Source: GCA-2720975 sp964469565 (lineage in GTDB: Bacteria; Planctomycetota; UBA1135; GCA-002686595). From it: a stretch of DNA of 64,000 nucleotides. The position numbers and the translations under genes are program-made. Shown here in pieces: positions 44,237 through 53,247 of this stretch (position 1 is the first letter of the stretch; each line of letters opens with the position of its first letter). The notes beneath the pieces were generated by a model, which did no database searches, was not told the DNA's origin, and was given only the letters and a program-made list of their open reading frames with translations. The stretch is taken from the NCBI GenBank assembly GCA_964469565.1, contig CAYXZD010000002.1, positions 1 through 64,000 of the forward strand, read 5' to 3'.

Positions 44237-45379
44237 TTAGCTCAAGAGCTGGCGTGCGATGACTAGGCGCTGAATATCGGTAGCCCCCTCGTAGATCTCC
44301 GTGATTCTCGCATCCCGGAAGAGGCGCTCAACATGGAAATCATCGGTGTAGCCTGCACCGCCGTGGATCTGCAAACACTCGTCCGCACACCGATTGGCCA
44401 TTTGGGAGGCCATCAGCTTGGCTTGCGCCGCATGCATGCCGCAGGGCTGCCCCTCGTCACGCAACCAGGCCGCTCGCTGAGTCAACAAACGTGCTGCGTC
44501 GAGTTGAGTCGCCATGTCAGCGATCTTCCATTGGATGGCCTGGAAGCGCCCAATGGCCTGTCCAAACTGCTCGCGCTCTCCGGCGTACTGAATCGAAGCA
44601 TCGAGACAAGCACGGGCAATGCCGAGTGACTGGCTGGCGATACCAATGCGGCCACCATCGAGGGTGTCCATCGCAATTGGAAAGCCGCGGTCTTGCTCTC
44701 CGAGCAGCGCTCCGGCCGGGATGCGGCAATCCTCGAAGATAAGCTCGTTGGTCGACGATCCGCGCAAGCCCGTCTTCTTTTCCTTCTTGCCTACGCGGTA
44801 GCCAGGAGTTTGCGAGTCGATCAAGAAAGCGCTGATGCCTTGAGCACGCTGACTTTCCGGATCAGTCCGGAAGTACCCAATGACCAAACCGGCCTGCTCG
44901 CCAGTGGTGACAAACATCTTAGTGCCATTGAGAACCCACTCATCACCGTCACGTACGGCTGTACAACTGAGGGCTGCCGCATCGGAGCCTGCGCCGGCTT
45001 CAGTCAGCGAGTACGCGCCGATCACCTCACCACTCGCCAATTTGGGCAACCACTGGCTCTTTTGCTCAGGGGTTCCGAACTTGACGAGAGGCGTGCACAC
45101 GAGACTGGCATGCACGGACAGGGTCACACCTGTTGAAGCACAGGCGTGGTTGAGCTCTTCCAGAACAATGGACAGCCCCAGGCTTCCAGCATCGAATCCG
45201 CCGAACTCCTCGGGCACGCTCAAGCCCCACAGGCCCAGTTCGCCCATCTGTGCAAAGAGCGCAGGGTCGATGTGCTCATCGCGGTCATGCTGGGTAGCTC
45301 GCGGAGCCAGTTCGTTCGTGGCGAACTCGCGTGCCATGTCCCGGATAAGACGTTGGTCTTCGTTCAGTTCAAATTCCAT
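44237..45379 (-). CDS. Acyl-CoA dehydrogenase (short-chain type), second copy
   Basis: The 380-residue protein is paralogous in fold to the 42.6-43.8 kb gene but clearly different in sequence. It has GAYSLTEAGAGSDAA, TGLRGSSTNELIFED and IHGGAGYTDDFHVERLFRDA ... EIYEGATDIQRLVIARQLLS, which contain the catalytic Glu. It oxidises acyl-CoA to enoyl-CoA and passes electrons to an electron-transfer flavoprotein, not present in the window. The pair suggests two chain-length or branch classes. Confidence 0.9.
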   Translation of the reverse strand: MEFELNEDQRLIRDMAREFATNELAPRATQHDRDEHIDPALFAQMGELGLWGLSVPEEFGGFDAGSLGLSIVLEELNHACASTGVTLSVHASLVCTPLVKFGTPEQKSQWLPKLASGEVIGAYSLTEAGAGSDAAALSCTAVRDGDEWVLNGTKMFVTTGEQAGLVIGYFRTDPESQRAQGISAFLIDSQTPGYRVGKKEKKTGLRGSSTNELIFEDCRIPAGALLGEQDRGFPIAMDTLDGGRIGIASQSLGIARACLDASIQYAGEREQFGQAIGRFQAIQWKIADMATQLDAARLLTQRAAWLRDEGQPCGMHAAQAKLMASQMANRCADECLQIHGGAGYTDDFHVERLFRDARITEIYEGATDIQRLVIARQLLS

Positions 45380-45426
45380 GGGGGAGATCGTTAGGTGGGG
45401 AGCAGGGGTGGATTGAAAGGACCAAC

Positions 45427-46287
45427 TCAGGAGTAGTCATAGAAACCACGGCCGCTCTTGCGACCGAGTTGGCCCGCAGCCACCATGCGGCGCAGGAGGG
45501 GACATGGCCGGTACTTGCTGTCGCCAAGTCCCTGGTGGAGGACTTCCATGATGTCGAGGCACACGTCGAGCCCAATCAAATCAGCGAGGGTCAGCGGTCC
45601 CATGGGGTGGGCCATACCCAGCTTCATCACCGTGTCGATTCCATCCCGATCCGCCACACCTTCCATCAGGCAGAAGATGGCCTCATTGATCATGGGCATG
45701 AGGACACGGTTCGATACAAAGCCGGGGTAGTCGTTGGCCTCTACTGGAGTCTTGCCCAAGGCAAGGGATGACTCCATCACCTTGGCGGTAACCTCGTCAC
45801 TCGTCGCTTGGCCGCGGATAACCTCCACCAACTTCATGATCGGAACCGGATTCATGAAGTGCATTCCGATCACCTTATCGGGACGCGAGGTGCCCGCAGC
45901 AATGGTGGTGATTGAAATGGAGGAGGTGTTGGTAGCCAGAATCGTGTCGGGGCCCGCTAAGGAGTCAAGCTCAGCGAAGACTGCCAGCTTGGCATCCTCG
46001 CGTTCGATGATGGCCTCGACGACAAGGCCCTCATCGGTGATCTGAGACAACTCAGACGCTACCTGCAAGCGCCCGAGGGCTCCGTCTGCGTCCGCTTGAC
46101 TGATGCGTTCTTTCGCAACCATGCGGGCAAGGTTCTTAGCAATGGTGGCCTGGCCGTTGGCGAGGGCTTGCTCGTTTGAATCCACGAGGAGGACCTCGCT
46201 GCCCCCGCTGGCAAAGACCTGAGCAATGCCATTGCCCATGGTTCCTGCACCAATGACTGCGACTTTGGGGAAGTGGTTTTCGGACAT
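45427..46287 (-). CDS. 3-hydroxyacyl-CoA dehydrogenase, second copy
   Basis: The 286-residue protein has the NAD loop VAVIGAGTMGNGIAQVFA, ILATNTSSISITTIA, IGMHFMNPVPIMKLVEVI (catalytic His/Glu region), PGFVSNRVLMPMINEA and GPLTLADLIGLDVC. It resembles 3-hydroxybutyryl-CoA dehydrogenase (Hbd). It is between the thiolase and the acyl-CoA dehydrogenase of this operon (gaps of 22 and 47 bases). With the 28.3-29.2 kb enzyme there are two in the window. Confidence 0.93.
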   Translation of the reverse strand: MSENHFPKVAVIGAGTMGNGIAQVFASGGSEVLLVDSNEQALANGQATIAKNLARMVAKERISQADADGALGRLQVASELSQITDEGLVVEAIIEREDAKLAVFAELDSLAGPDTILATNTSSISITTIAAGTSRPDKVIGMHFMNPVPIMKLVEVIRGQATSDEVTAKVMESSLALGKTPVEANDYPGFVSNRVLMPMINEAIFCLMEGVADRDGIDTVMKLGMAHPMGPLTLADLIGLDVCLDIMEVLHQGLGDSKYRPCPLLRRMVAAGQLGRKSGRGFYDYS

Positions 46288-46309
46288 GATTGACTAGGAG
46301 TGATTAGGG

Positions 46310-47491
46310 TTAGGCGCGCTCAACAGACATGGAAACAGCATTGCCACCGCCGAGGCACAGGGAAGCCATCCCAGTGCTAGCCCCTCGCTGCTGCATGGCA
46401 TGGAGTAGGGTCACGAGCACGCGGGTACCCGACGCTCCGATAGGATGGCCGAGCGCTACGGCTCCCCCATTCACGTTGACCTTTTCGGCATCGAGATCCA
46501 GAACACGAAGTAGAGCAATGGCTGCTGCGGAGAAGGCCTCATTGATCTCGTGCAGATCGTAGTCCCCTGGCTGCTTGCCATCCTTATGAGCACAGGCTCC
46601 GATGGATTTCTCGGGCGCCATCATGACCCACTCAGGAGCGCACCCTCCTGTCGCGTAGGAGCGGATGACAGCCATTGGCGTAACGCCCAAGGCTGCCGCT
46701 CGCTCTGCACTCATCACCAACACAGCGGCGGCGCCATCATTGATCGACGATGCGTTGCCCGCCGTGACACTACCGTCCTTCTTGAAGGCCGGACGCAAGC
46801 CGGCCAGGCCTTCAGCTGTCATGCCCTTACGGATGCTCTCGTCCGTCGAAAACATGATTGGATCAGACTTGCGCTGAGGGACTTCTACTCCGAATCGTTC
46901 TTCATCGAACCTTCCCGCATGGGCAGCCTCTTCAGCACGATTGTGACTGCGTGCTGCATACGCGTCCTGTTCCTCACGGGTGATCGAGTATTTGTCCACC
47001 ACCCGTTCAGCGGTGAGGCCCATGTGGAAATCATTGTACACGTCCCAGAGACCGTCATGCACCATGGAGTCCACCAACTGGGCGTGTCCCAAGCGTGCAC
47101 CAGTCCGCGCACTCGGCACGAGATAGGGTGCATGCGACATGCTCTCCATGCCCCCCGCGAGGATGCAATCTGCATCCCCAGCTCGGATCGCTTGGGCCGC
47201 CAGCATGACAGCTTTTAGACCTGACCCGCAGACCTTATTGATCGTCGTAGCTCCGACCTCTTCGGGCACCCCTGCAGCGAGGGCCACCTGACGCGCCGGG
47301 TTTTGGCCCAACCCCGCGCCCAAGACATTGCCGAAGATGACCTCCTGAATCACATCGGGGTCCACACTGGCACGCTTGATGGCCTCTGCTGCAGCGAGGG
47401 CCCCCAGCTGAGGAGCGCGAAACGGGGTGAGGGTGCCTTGAAAATTGCCGATTGGGGTGCGGCAGGCGCTGGCAATGACTACATCGCGCAT
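46310..47491 (-). CDS. Acetyl-CoA acetyltransferase (thiolase), third copy
   Basis: The ATG at 47491 gives 393 residues; the frame start at 47584 is rejected for its leader. Active-site boxes are NKVCGSGLKAV (Cys), NVNGGAVALGHPIGASG (His) and MASLCLGGG (Cys). It heads the second acyl-CoA operon. Its start-region motif DVVIASACRTPIGNF is typical of acetoacetyl-CoA thiolases that join two acetyl-CoA units or cleave acetoacetyl-CoA. Confidence 0.92.
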   Translation of the reverse strand: MRDVVIASACRTPIGNFQGTLTPFRAPQLGALAAAEAIKRASVDPDVIQEVIFGNVLGAGLGQNPARQVALAAGVPEEVGATTINKVCGSGLKAVMLAAQAIRAGDADCILAGGMESMSHAPYLVPSARTGARLGHAQLVDSMVHDGLWDVYNDFHMGLTAERVVDKYSITREEQDAYAARSHNRAEEAAHAGRFDEERFGVEVPQRKSDPIMFSTDESIRKGMTAEGLAGLRPAFKKDGSVTAGNASSINDGAAAVLVMSAERAAALGVTPMAVIRSYATGGCAPEWVMMAPEKSIGACAHKDGKQPGDYDLHEINEAFSAAAIALLRVLDLDAEKVNVNGGAVALGHPIGASGTRVLVTLLHAMQQRGASTGMASLCLGGGNAVSMSVERA

Positions 47492-48125
47492 GGGTGGATT
47501 GGGCAATGGCCCGAGGAGGATCGAGGGGAGGATCGAAGGGTTGGGAGGACTCGGTGTCAGCGCGTGCACAGGCCCAAAACGCAAGGCGATCAGGCTGAGG
47601 AGCCACTAGGCTGCCAATTTGCCCAACACCCTAACCCCATCGGGCGTCAGGGGGTAGCGGGTTCGGGGGTAAACCTGGGTCAAGTTCGTCCCTATTGGGG
47701 GTCAGATTGGGTCTACAGGCCAGCCAATGTGGGATTGAACCGATTGAATGGGGTGGCCCCTGTCGAAGGATGCTTTGCCGGGCTCACCGGGGTGGTGAAC
47801 GCGCATTCAATACAGACCGAATCTAGAACCCCGTTGGTGCGCCTGCAAAACTGTGCTTGACCCCTGATATACGGACTCCTAGCCCCAGTTGGACTAGCGG
47901 CTTGACCCCCGCACCGTGATGTCCCGGGGCCCCCCTCAGCCTCGAAGGGGCAGGGGCAAGGGGCAGTCTGCTGGCTTGGTCAAACGCAGGAACCCCCAGG
48001 GGAAACACTCGTTGAAACCAGGTCCTCCAAAAAGGTCCCCAACTCGTCCATTGCATCGGGCGTTTCAAGTCCCTATCCAAGTGTATCAGAAGCCATTGAT
48101 TGGGCGCCCAGGGGGGGCAACTCAG
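47492..48125. promoter_or_regulatory. 634-base divergent control region ahead of the ECF sigma gene
   Basis: No credible gene is seen here. The stretch must hold the promoter of the acyl-CoA operon (minus) and of the sigma-factor operon (plus). Two exact GCTTGACCCC copies start at 47855 and 47900, 45 bases apart. They could be -35-type elements or sites for an autoregulated sigma factor. Frames that run through here (for example from 47916) encode only Arg/Pro-rich sequence upstream of the sigma domain. Confidence 0.5.
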
Positions 48126-48704
48126 GTGCAAGAACACGAACTTGTCCAAGGACTAAGGGACCGAAAAGAGGAGGCCGTGAAAGGCTTCCTAGAATCCTAT
48201 CGATCCTTGTTCTACCACTGCATTGGTCACTTCGAGTCCGATGCGACAGCCCGAGAAGACCTCTACCAAGAGATCGTAGTGTATGTGCTTCAGCGGCTAG
48301 ACCGCGGCACCTTTGACCCCAGCAAGGGCACGTTTGGAACCTGGTTGTACCGTGTCGCTTGGTGCCGATGCGTCGACCTAAAACGGCACCAGAACGCCCG
48401 TAGCAGGCCAAGACCCGCACCGGGTGGGGATGAAGCGCCCGACCGGGTGGACGAAACTGCCGGGCCCGATGAGCGTGCGGGCACCGACGAAGTGGGTGGC
48501 ATGGTGCGGGCTGGACTTGCCCTGCTGACTCCACAGGAACAATCCCTGCTCACCCTGCGATTCATCGAGGGGCAGACCATTGGCCAGATCGCCCGCTCCC
48601 TCGCCATCTCCTTAGAGCAAACCAAATACCGGTTGCGGACCGCCACCGTCAGTCTGCGCAAGGTTCTTCTCAACCAGTACGCCGTCGAGGAGATGATCGA
48701 TTGA
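48126..48704 (+). CDS. ECF-type RNA polymerase sigma factor
   Basis: I favour a GTG at 48126, with an AGGGGGGG box about 8 bases ahead. That gives 192 residues; an ATG at 47916 would add about 70 Arg/Pro-rich residues. Region 2 is visible (LFYHCIGHFESDATAREDLYQE ... GTFGTWLYRVAWCRCVD) and region 4 (LTPQEQSLLTLRFIEGQTIGQIA ... RTATVSLRKVL), so the product is a two-domain ECF sigma factor. Its TGA overlaps the TTG start of the next gene. It should direct transcription of its own operon and other genes. Confidence 0.86.
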   Translation: MQEHELVQGLRDRKEEAVKGFLESYRSLFYHCIGHFESDATAREDLYQEIVVYVLQRLDRGTFDPSKGTFGTWLYRVAWCRCVDLKRHQNARSRPRPAPGGDEAPDRVDETAGPDERAGTDEVGGMVRAGLALLTPQEQSLLTLRFIEGQTIGQIARSLAISLEQTKYRLRTATVSLRKVLLNQYAVEEMID

Positions 48705-49798
48705 GGCGCCCAAGTGAACAGCTTCCCAACTTTGGGAAAAAAACTGGCCCTATGGGCAGCACCCCCTCGGATGACCGTCCCACTATGCATCCATTCAACC
48801 AAGGAAGAGGCCCGCTGCCCGATCAGGCCGATGATCCGGCTGTTACCGAGCTCTTAGCGCACTGGGATGAGCTCCCAGTCGACGGATTGGCCAATGTCAC
48901 GGCCCACCCGGTCCACGGCCAGCGACTAGAGATGCTCAGGGCCGCCGATGCCTGGCTCTTGCAGCCCTGTGGAGCCGCGCAAGAAGCCAATGCCTGCCCT
49001 AGCGCAGAACACCTGTTCGATTTCGCCAAGGGACCCGGCTACGGCCCACTCAGTCGCGATGTACACAAGTCCATCCTCGACCACGTCACCGAATGTGCTG
49101 AGTGCGCTTCCCTAGTCGAGTCCCTTGAGACTTCTCCACCAGTCCCGCTCAACCTCACGGGAGACCCCTCGGACTCGGCCGCGCAATCCAGACGTCCCCA
49201 TCGTGCTGGTCGCCCTACCCTCCTGCAGTTTTTCCCTCGACTCGTCCCCCTCGCTGCCGCACTGCTAGCCCTAGTGGGCGGTTTGGCCATGTTCCAGCAA
49301 AGCATGACTAGCGGCAGCCTCCCCGCTTACCCCCTCCTTCGCGGTGCTGCCCACGGCAAGCTCCTCTTCCCACGGGGACCGGTACTCGGGGCAATCACCG
49401 ACCAAGGGATGCTATTCGAAGTCTCCAAGGTTGAGGGAGCCTCGGAGTACACCTTCACCCTCCTGGCCCATACCGGCGACGCGTTTGCTGAAGGCGAGGT
49501 TCTGCACCAGGCCCGGTCAGGCTCTCCCAGCACAAGTGTCGAGATTCCCCTGCTTGCCGGCCACTACACATGGGAAGCCAGCGCATGGGTCAATGGACTT
49601 GAGCAGCCCCTCGGGGAACGAGATTTCCGAGTCGTAGAGGATGCGGCTCTCATGGAGCGGCTCCGGCAACAATCGCAGGTGAATCAGATCCGCAGCCTAC
49701 ACTCGGCTGGGTATTGGACCGACGCAAGGGCCGCAGCCCGCCGATTGCCCCCGAGTACAGAGCGCGACCTCTATCTGGGCTCCACCCCAGGCCGATAA
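48701..49798 (+). CDS. Membrane anti-sigma factor-like protein
   Basis: Start is TTG at 48701, overlapping the sigma stop codon. The 365-residue protein has an N-terminal region with the zinc-finger-type motif HVTECAECA (about residues 121-129), one membrane helix at about residues 175-195, and a 160-residue outer domain. Cytoplasmic zinc domain plus membrane anchor is the architecture of anti-sigma factors that hold an ECF sigma factor. The position directly after the sigma gene supports this. A later ATG is possible. Confidence 0.78.
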   Translation: MRRPSEQLPNFGKKTGPMGSTPSDDRPTMHPFNQGRGPLPDQADDPAVTELLAHWDELPVDGLANVTAHPVHGQRLEMLRAADAWLLQPCGAAQEANACPSAEHLFDFAKGPGYGPLSRDVHKSILDHVTECAECASLVESLETSPPVPLNLTGDPSDSAAQSRRPHRAGRPTLLQFFPRLVPLAAALLALVGGLAMFQQSMTSGSLPAYPLLRGAAHGKLLFPRGPVLGAITDQGMLFEVSKVEGASEYTFTLLAHTGDAFAEGEVLHQARSGSPSTSVEIPLLAGHYTWEASAWVNGLEQPLGERDFRVVEDAALMERLRQQSQVNQIRSLHSAGYWTDARAAARRLPPSTERDLYLGSTPGR

Positions 49799-49803
49799 CT
49801 GCG

Positions 49804-52248
49804 ATGCCTGATTGGAGGGGGGGCCTCGATTCACTACTGCGCTGGCGGGGGCCCATGGCCCTCGTGCTTCTCGGGGCGTTGACGAGCTCCGGCGCCTCGC
49901 AAGTACCCAATCAATCTGAGCCCACTCTGAGCCAATCCCTGCAGGCCTTCGTGAAGACCCTGCAGAGCTTGAGAGCCGGCGACGAGAGTCTCGGGCCCGC
50001 GCTCCTCACCCAAGCCTCTGCACTGTGCGAGCTCAACGGACGCTGTGATACCCTCGACGTCGCACGGTATTACCTTCGCCTCACACCCCAGCAACGGGCC
50101 CAGGGGCTGCGGGCCGAACAGGAGTATCGGGCCATGCGCAAGCGCGTCATCAATGCGAATCCCAGCACCTGGCCCAGCGAAAGGGAGAGCCTCTACCAAG
50201 AACTACGCACACTGGCAGAGACGGTCGAGGGCCAGGAAGATGTGGTCCCGGCTGCACAAACCTGGGCATTCCTTGCGCGCATTGAACTCAACGAATACGA
50301 ACGCTCCCCCGACCTGACTGCAGCCCGGCGAAGCGATTTGCTCCAACAGATTCCTGCACACATCGACCGTAGTCTCGCGTTGTTCAGGAGAGCCGGCCAG
50401 GTAACTCCACGCCTCGAACCCCTCTGGTTGAGGGGACGACTCGCGAGGGCACGCCAGGAACCCAGCGTCGCTCGCCGTGTGTTCGACGATTGCTTCGACC
50501 TGGCGGGCAAGGTTGGGCAAGTCCTCTATCAAGAGCGTGCGCTCGCAGGCCTCATCGATCTCGCCAAGGATGCCGGCAATGTCAGATTGGTGGACGAGTA
50601 CCTAGCGGCTTGGGCGCAACTGGCCTCTCCAAGTGAAAGCTGGCCCCTCGCACGAGAGCACGCCGCCCGCCTCCTCGCCGAAGACCGCTGCGCCAGTGCA
50701 CTCAGTTTCCTGACCGCACACCCTCCCCAATCCATTGAACACCAATCTCAGTGGCATGGGATGCTCGCCGTTACTTTCATTCGCAACGGCGACCTCGTCT
50801 CGGCACGCCGCGAGGTGAACGCTCTTGGGGAAGGACAGGGTGAGTTTGCGGCCCTCGCCCAGGCCAGCCTCGCACTGGCCGAAGGGGAACCCGCGGTGGC
50901 TCGTACCTGGCTCGGGAATCCAGAAGATCGGGTCCAGTGGTCCATACAAGGACAAATCGAAGCGGCTTCCTTACTCGGTGAGTGTTGGCTCGATGAGGGC
51001 CGAGCTGAGCTAGCCCTGCCCGTGTTGACCGAAGCACTCGACCTCGCCCGCAAGAAGGAGAGCAGCCTAGACAACCATGCTGGCAGCCTCATAGGGGAGT
51101 GGGTGGGCGTGCACACGCTGACTCTTCTAGCAAGGGCGCACGGAGAAGTTGGCGACCCCCTCGCCGCAGCGCAGGTGATCGAAGACAATCAATCCCGACG
51201 CCTGCGGCCCGCCGGGCCGGGAGTCGACGTTGAGGAGATCAAGGCTTGGGCGGCGCGATTCGACCGCGGGTTCGTGAGCTTCGGTGTGGGTGCCAATGAA
51301 ACCGTTGTCGTCTGGGTGACCCAAGACGGTGCCGCGTCCTTACGCACTCGCCCCCTAGGACGCCGAAGCGTCAGCGCCGCTGTGCGCCGCCTGCGCGAAG
51401 CAATCATCGCCGGCGATGCAAACCGGCTTGCCATCCTGAGCCAGGAGATTGCTGCTGCACTCCTCCCTGAGGAATTACAGCAACACCTACTTGCGGGCCC
51501 ATCGAGCGACACCTGCCTGTTCCTGCTGCACGGCCCCCTCGAATCCCTGCCTCTCAGTGTGCTCCACCTAGAGGGCGAGCCCCTCGACGAAAACCTGAGT
51601 CCCATCATGCTCCCGGGACTGCCCCAAGGGACGGCGGCTGCTCCGCTGCAAGCCGGAGCAACGTGGAATCTACTGGGAAGCCCCCTGAGCCGGGAGGGTC
51701 GCACGCCCCTACTGCCGGGAGCGGCCCGGGAACTCGCCCAGCTCGCTCAACTGCACACCCAAGGGGATTGGCTCTCGGGAACGGCGTTCGTACGCCCAGC
51801 TGTGATCGACGCACTCTCCTCATCACGCCCCTTACACATCGCCACCCACCTCGTCCCGTCCACTGGCTGTGCCGATGGACGGCTGGCTCCCGTTGGCTTG
51901 CTACTGACCGGTGCCGACGTCTTGTGTGCATCACAGATTCTCGACCTCGCGCCGCGCCTGCCCCTCGTTGTGTTGTCAGCCTGCGAGACCGCCGGCGGTC
52001 GCACCATTGATGCTGAAGGCGCCCACGGGGTGGCCCGAGCCTTCCTAGAAGCGGGCACGCGTGAGTTGGTTGTGACTCTGTGGCCCGTATCCGACCGAGG
52101 TGCTCGTGTTTTTGCTCTACAGTTCCACCGCGCCCTCACGAAGGGGGCTTCACCAGCGTCAGCGACTCGGCAGGCTCGCCGAGCCATGCGCGACAAGGGC
52201 CACTCGCCCGCGGATTGGGCGGCATTTCGCACGATGGGTCGCGACTAG
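49804..52248 (+). CDS. Secreted TPR-CHAT caspase-like protein
   Basis: The ATG at 49804, 5 bases after the anti-sigma stop codon, gives 814 residues; the frame to 49714 adds an antisense-like leader. A hydrophobic N-terminus (WRGPMALVLLGALTSSGASQ) suggests export or membrane attachment. The middle holds TPR-like helical repeats. The C-terminal CHAT domain has catalytic His682 (HIATH) and Cys727 (LSACETAGG), plus VTLWPVSD. CHAT proteins are caspase-like peptidases or their relatives. As the third gene of a sigma/anti-sigma operon it may be a signal-responsive protease; its target is unknown. Confidence 0.85.
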   Translation: MPDWRGGLDSLLRWRGPMALVLLGALTSSGASQVPNQSEPTLSQSLQAFVKTLQSLRAGDESLGPALLTQASALCELNGRCDTLDVARYYLRLTPQQRAQGLRAEQEYRAMRKRVINANPSTWPSERESLYQELRTLAETVEGQEDVVPAAQTWAFLARIELNEYERSPDLTAARRSDLLQQIPAHIDRSLALFRRAGQVTPRLEPLWLRGRLARARQEPSVARRVFDDCFDLAGKVGQVLYQERALAGLIDLAKDAGNVRLVDEYLAAWAQLASPSESWPLAREHAARLLAEDRCASALSFLTAHPPQSIEHQSQWHGMLAVTFIRNGDLVSARREVNALGEGQGEFAALAQASLALAEGEPAVARTWLGNPEDRVQWSIQGQIEAASLLGECWLDEGRAELALPVLTEALDLARKKESSLDNHAGSLIGEWVGVHTLTLLARAHGEVGDPLAAAQVIEDNQSRRLRPAGPGVDVEEIKAWAARFDRGFVSFGVGANETVVVWVTQDGAASLRTRPLGRRSVSAAVRRLREAIIAGDANRLAILSQEIAAALLPEELQQHLLAGPSSDTCLFLLHGPLESLPLSVLHLEGEPLDENLSPIMLPGLPQGTAAAPLQAGATWNLLGSPLSREGRTPLLPGAARELAQLAQLHTQGDWLSGTAFVRPAVIDALSSSRPLHIATHLVPSTGCADGRLAPVGLLLTGADVLCASQILDLAPRLPLVVLSACETAGGRTIDAEGAHGVARAFLEAGTRELVVTLWPVSDRGARVFALQFHRALTKGASPASATRQARRAMRDKGHSPADWAAFRTMGRD

Positions 52249-52530
52249 CACCGGGTAAGGGATTCCGGGTCTAGTGAATTGTCCCGGGGCTAAGGCCTGA
52301 TTTGGGACTCGCCCCTTGGAGCGATTCCCAGGGGCCTTACTTGCAGGTGAATCGTGCTTCCCGCTGCCTCCAGGGCTGATTGTCCGCAAGGGCGTAGGAC
52401 TGCGAGGGGTGACCGATGCCCAGAGACCATGGAAGGGATTTCCAGATTGTCGCGGGCAGGCCTCAAGTTTTTCCATCCACGAGGTCGATAGGTGGCCCGC
52501 CTCGGGCGTTCAGTTCGAGGCCCCACACCA

Positions 52531-53109
52531 ATGATTGCCTCAACACTCTCCGCTGCTTTGCTCGCCCAACTGCCGAGCCTCGTCACCCTGCCCAGCGCCC
52601 TCGACATGGCTCAGGTGGAGGTCCTTGTCCAAGCAACGGAAGACCATTTCCACGTCCATAATCTCTCACCCCTGCCCCAGGTGCTCGTCATTGGCGACGG
52701 ACAATTTGGAGCGACTGGAGCGGTCCGAATCGCACCGGGCGAGCAGGCCCTTTACCCGTTCCCTCGTGGAACTGCCGACGACCTGCTCATCGAGGTCATT
52801 GCCCTCGACCCCCACTCATGGCGCAACACAGGGGCCCTCGCCATCGAAACGCTGCGTGCATGCGACGCAGGCGCCCTGTGGATCCAAGCATCGCTCGGCT
52901 TCTCCATCGGTTGGAGCCAAGAAAACGGTCATTTACGTCACACACCCCCCCAGAGCGGCCTGCTGCCCGCCGCCCTGATCGCGGCCCACCCCGGACTTCA
53001 GGATTACAGGAGCCTTGCCAGTGCGCATGTCCCTGTTCCCATGCCCGTGGATGACAAGAAAGGAACCACTCCTCCCGTCGTGGAGGACGAGGTGCTCCCC
53101 CCAGTGTGA
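52531..53109 (+). CDS. Unknown 192-residue protein closing the CHAT operon
   Basis: The ATG at 52531 gives a hydrophobic start (MIASTLSAALLAQLPSLVTL) that may be a signal peptide; an in-frame GTG at 52492 is the alternative. The body has beta-type strands (QVLVIGDGQFGATGAV) and a Pro/Val tail (PVPMPVDDKKGTTPPVV). I do not recognise a family. It sits 282 bases after the CHAT gene and before a strong terminator, so it may belong to the same transcription unit. Confidence 0.65.
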   Translation: MIASTLSAALLAQLPSLVTLPSALDMAQVEVLVQATEDHFHVHNLSPLPQVLVIGDGQFGATGAVRIAPGEQALYPFPRGTADDLLIEVIALDPHSWRNTGALAIETLRACDAGALWIQASLGFSIGWSQENGHLRHTPPQSGLLPAALIAAHPGLQDYRSLASAHVPVPMPVDDKKGTTPPVVEDEVLPPV

Positions 53110-53166
53110 GGCTGGAGACAGCACACGACAGCTAGGTAGACAACTGACAGTGCCAGAAGAGAGGCG

Positions 53167-53205
53167 AGAGGGAAGTGCGCGCAAGCGGGCTTCCCTCTTG
53201 TTTTT
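53167..53205 (+). terminator. Rho-independent terminator of the sigma/CHAT operon
   Basis: A 9-bp stem AGAGGGAAG (53167-53175) / CTTCCCTCT (53190-53198) has an inner CGC/GCG pairing in the loop and is followed by TGTTTTT. It lies 57 bases after the last stop codon. Confidence 0.88.
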
Positions 53206-53247
53206 GTTAGGGGTTCTGCACGCACCTCATCACTTTATGATGTCTCC

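Noticed and set aside
47303..47860. 185-codon plus-strand frame ahead of the sigma gene
   Set aside because: It is mostly antisense to the thiolase gene and has no domain.
47859..47890. Sigma-70 promoter from TTGACC near 47858
   Set aside because: No good -10 hexamer lies 16-18 bases downstream, so I report only the direct repeats.
47916..48125. Long N-terminal extension of the sigma factor
   Set aside because: The extra 70 residues are Arg/Pro-rich with no domain; a GTG at 48126 has a good ribosome site. It remains possible.
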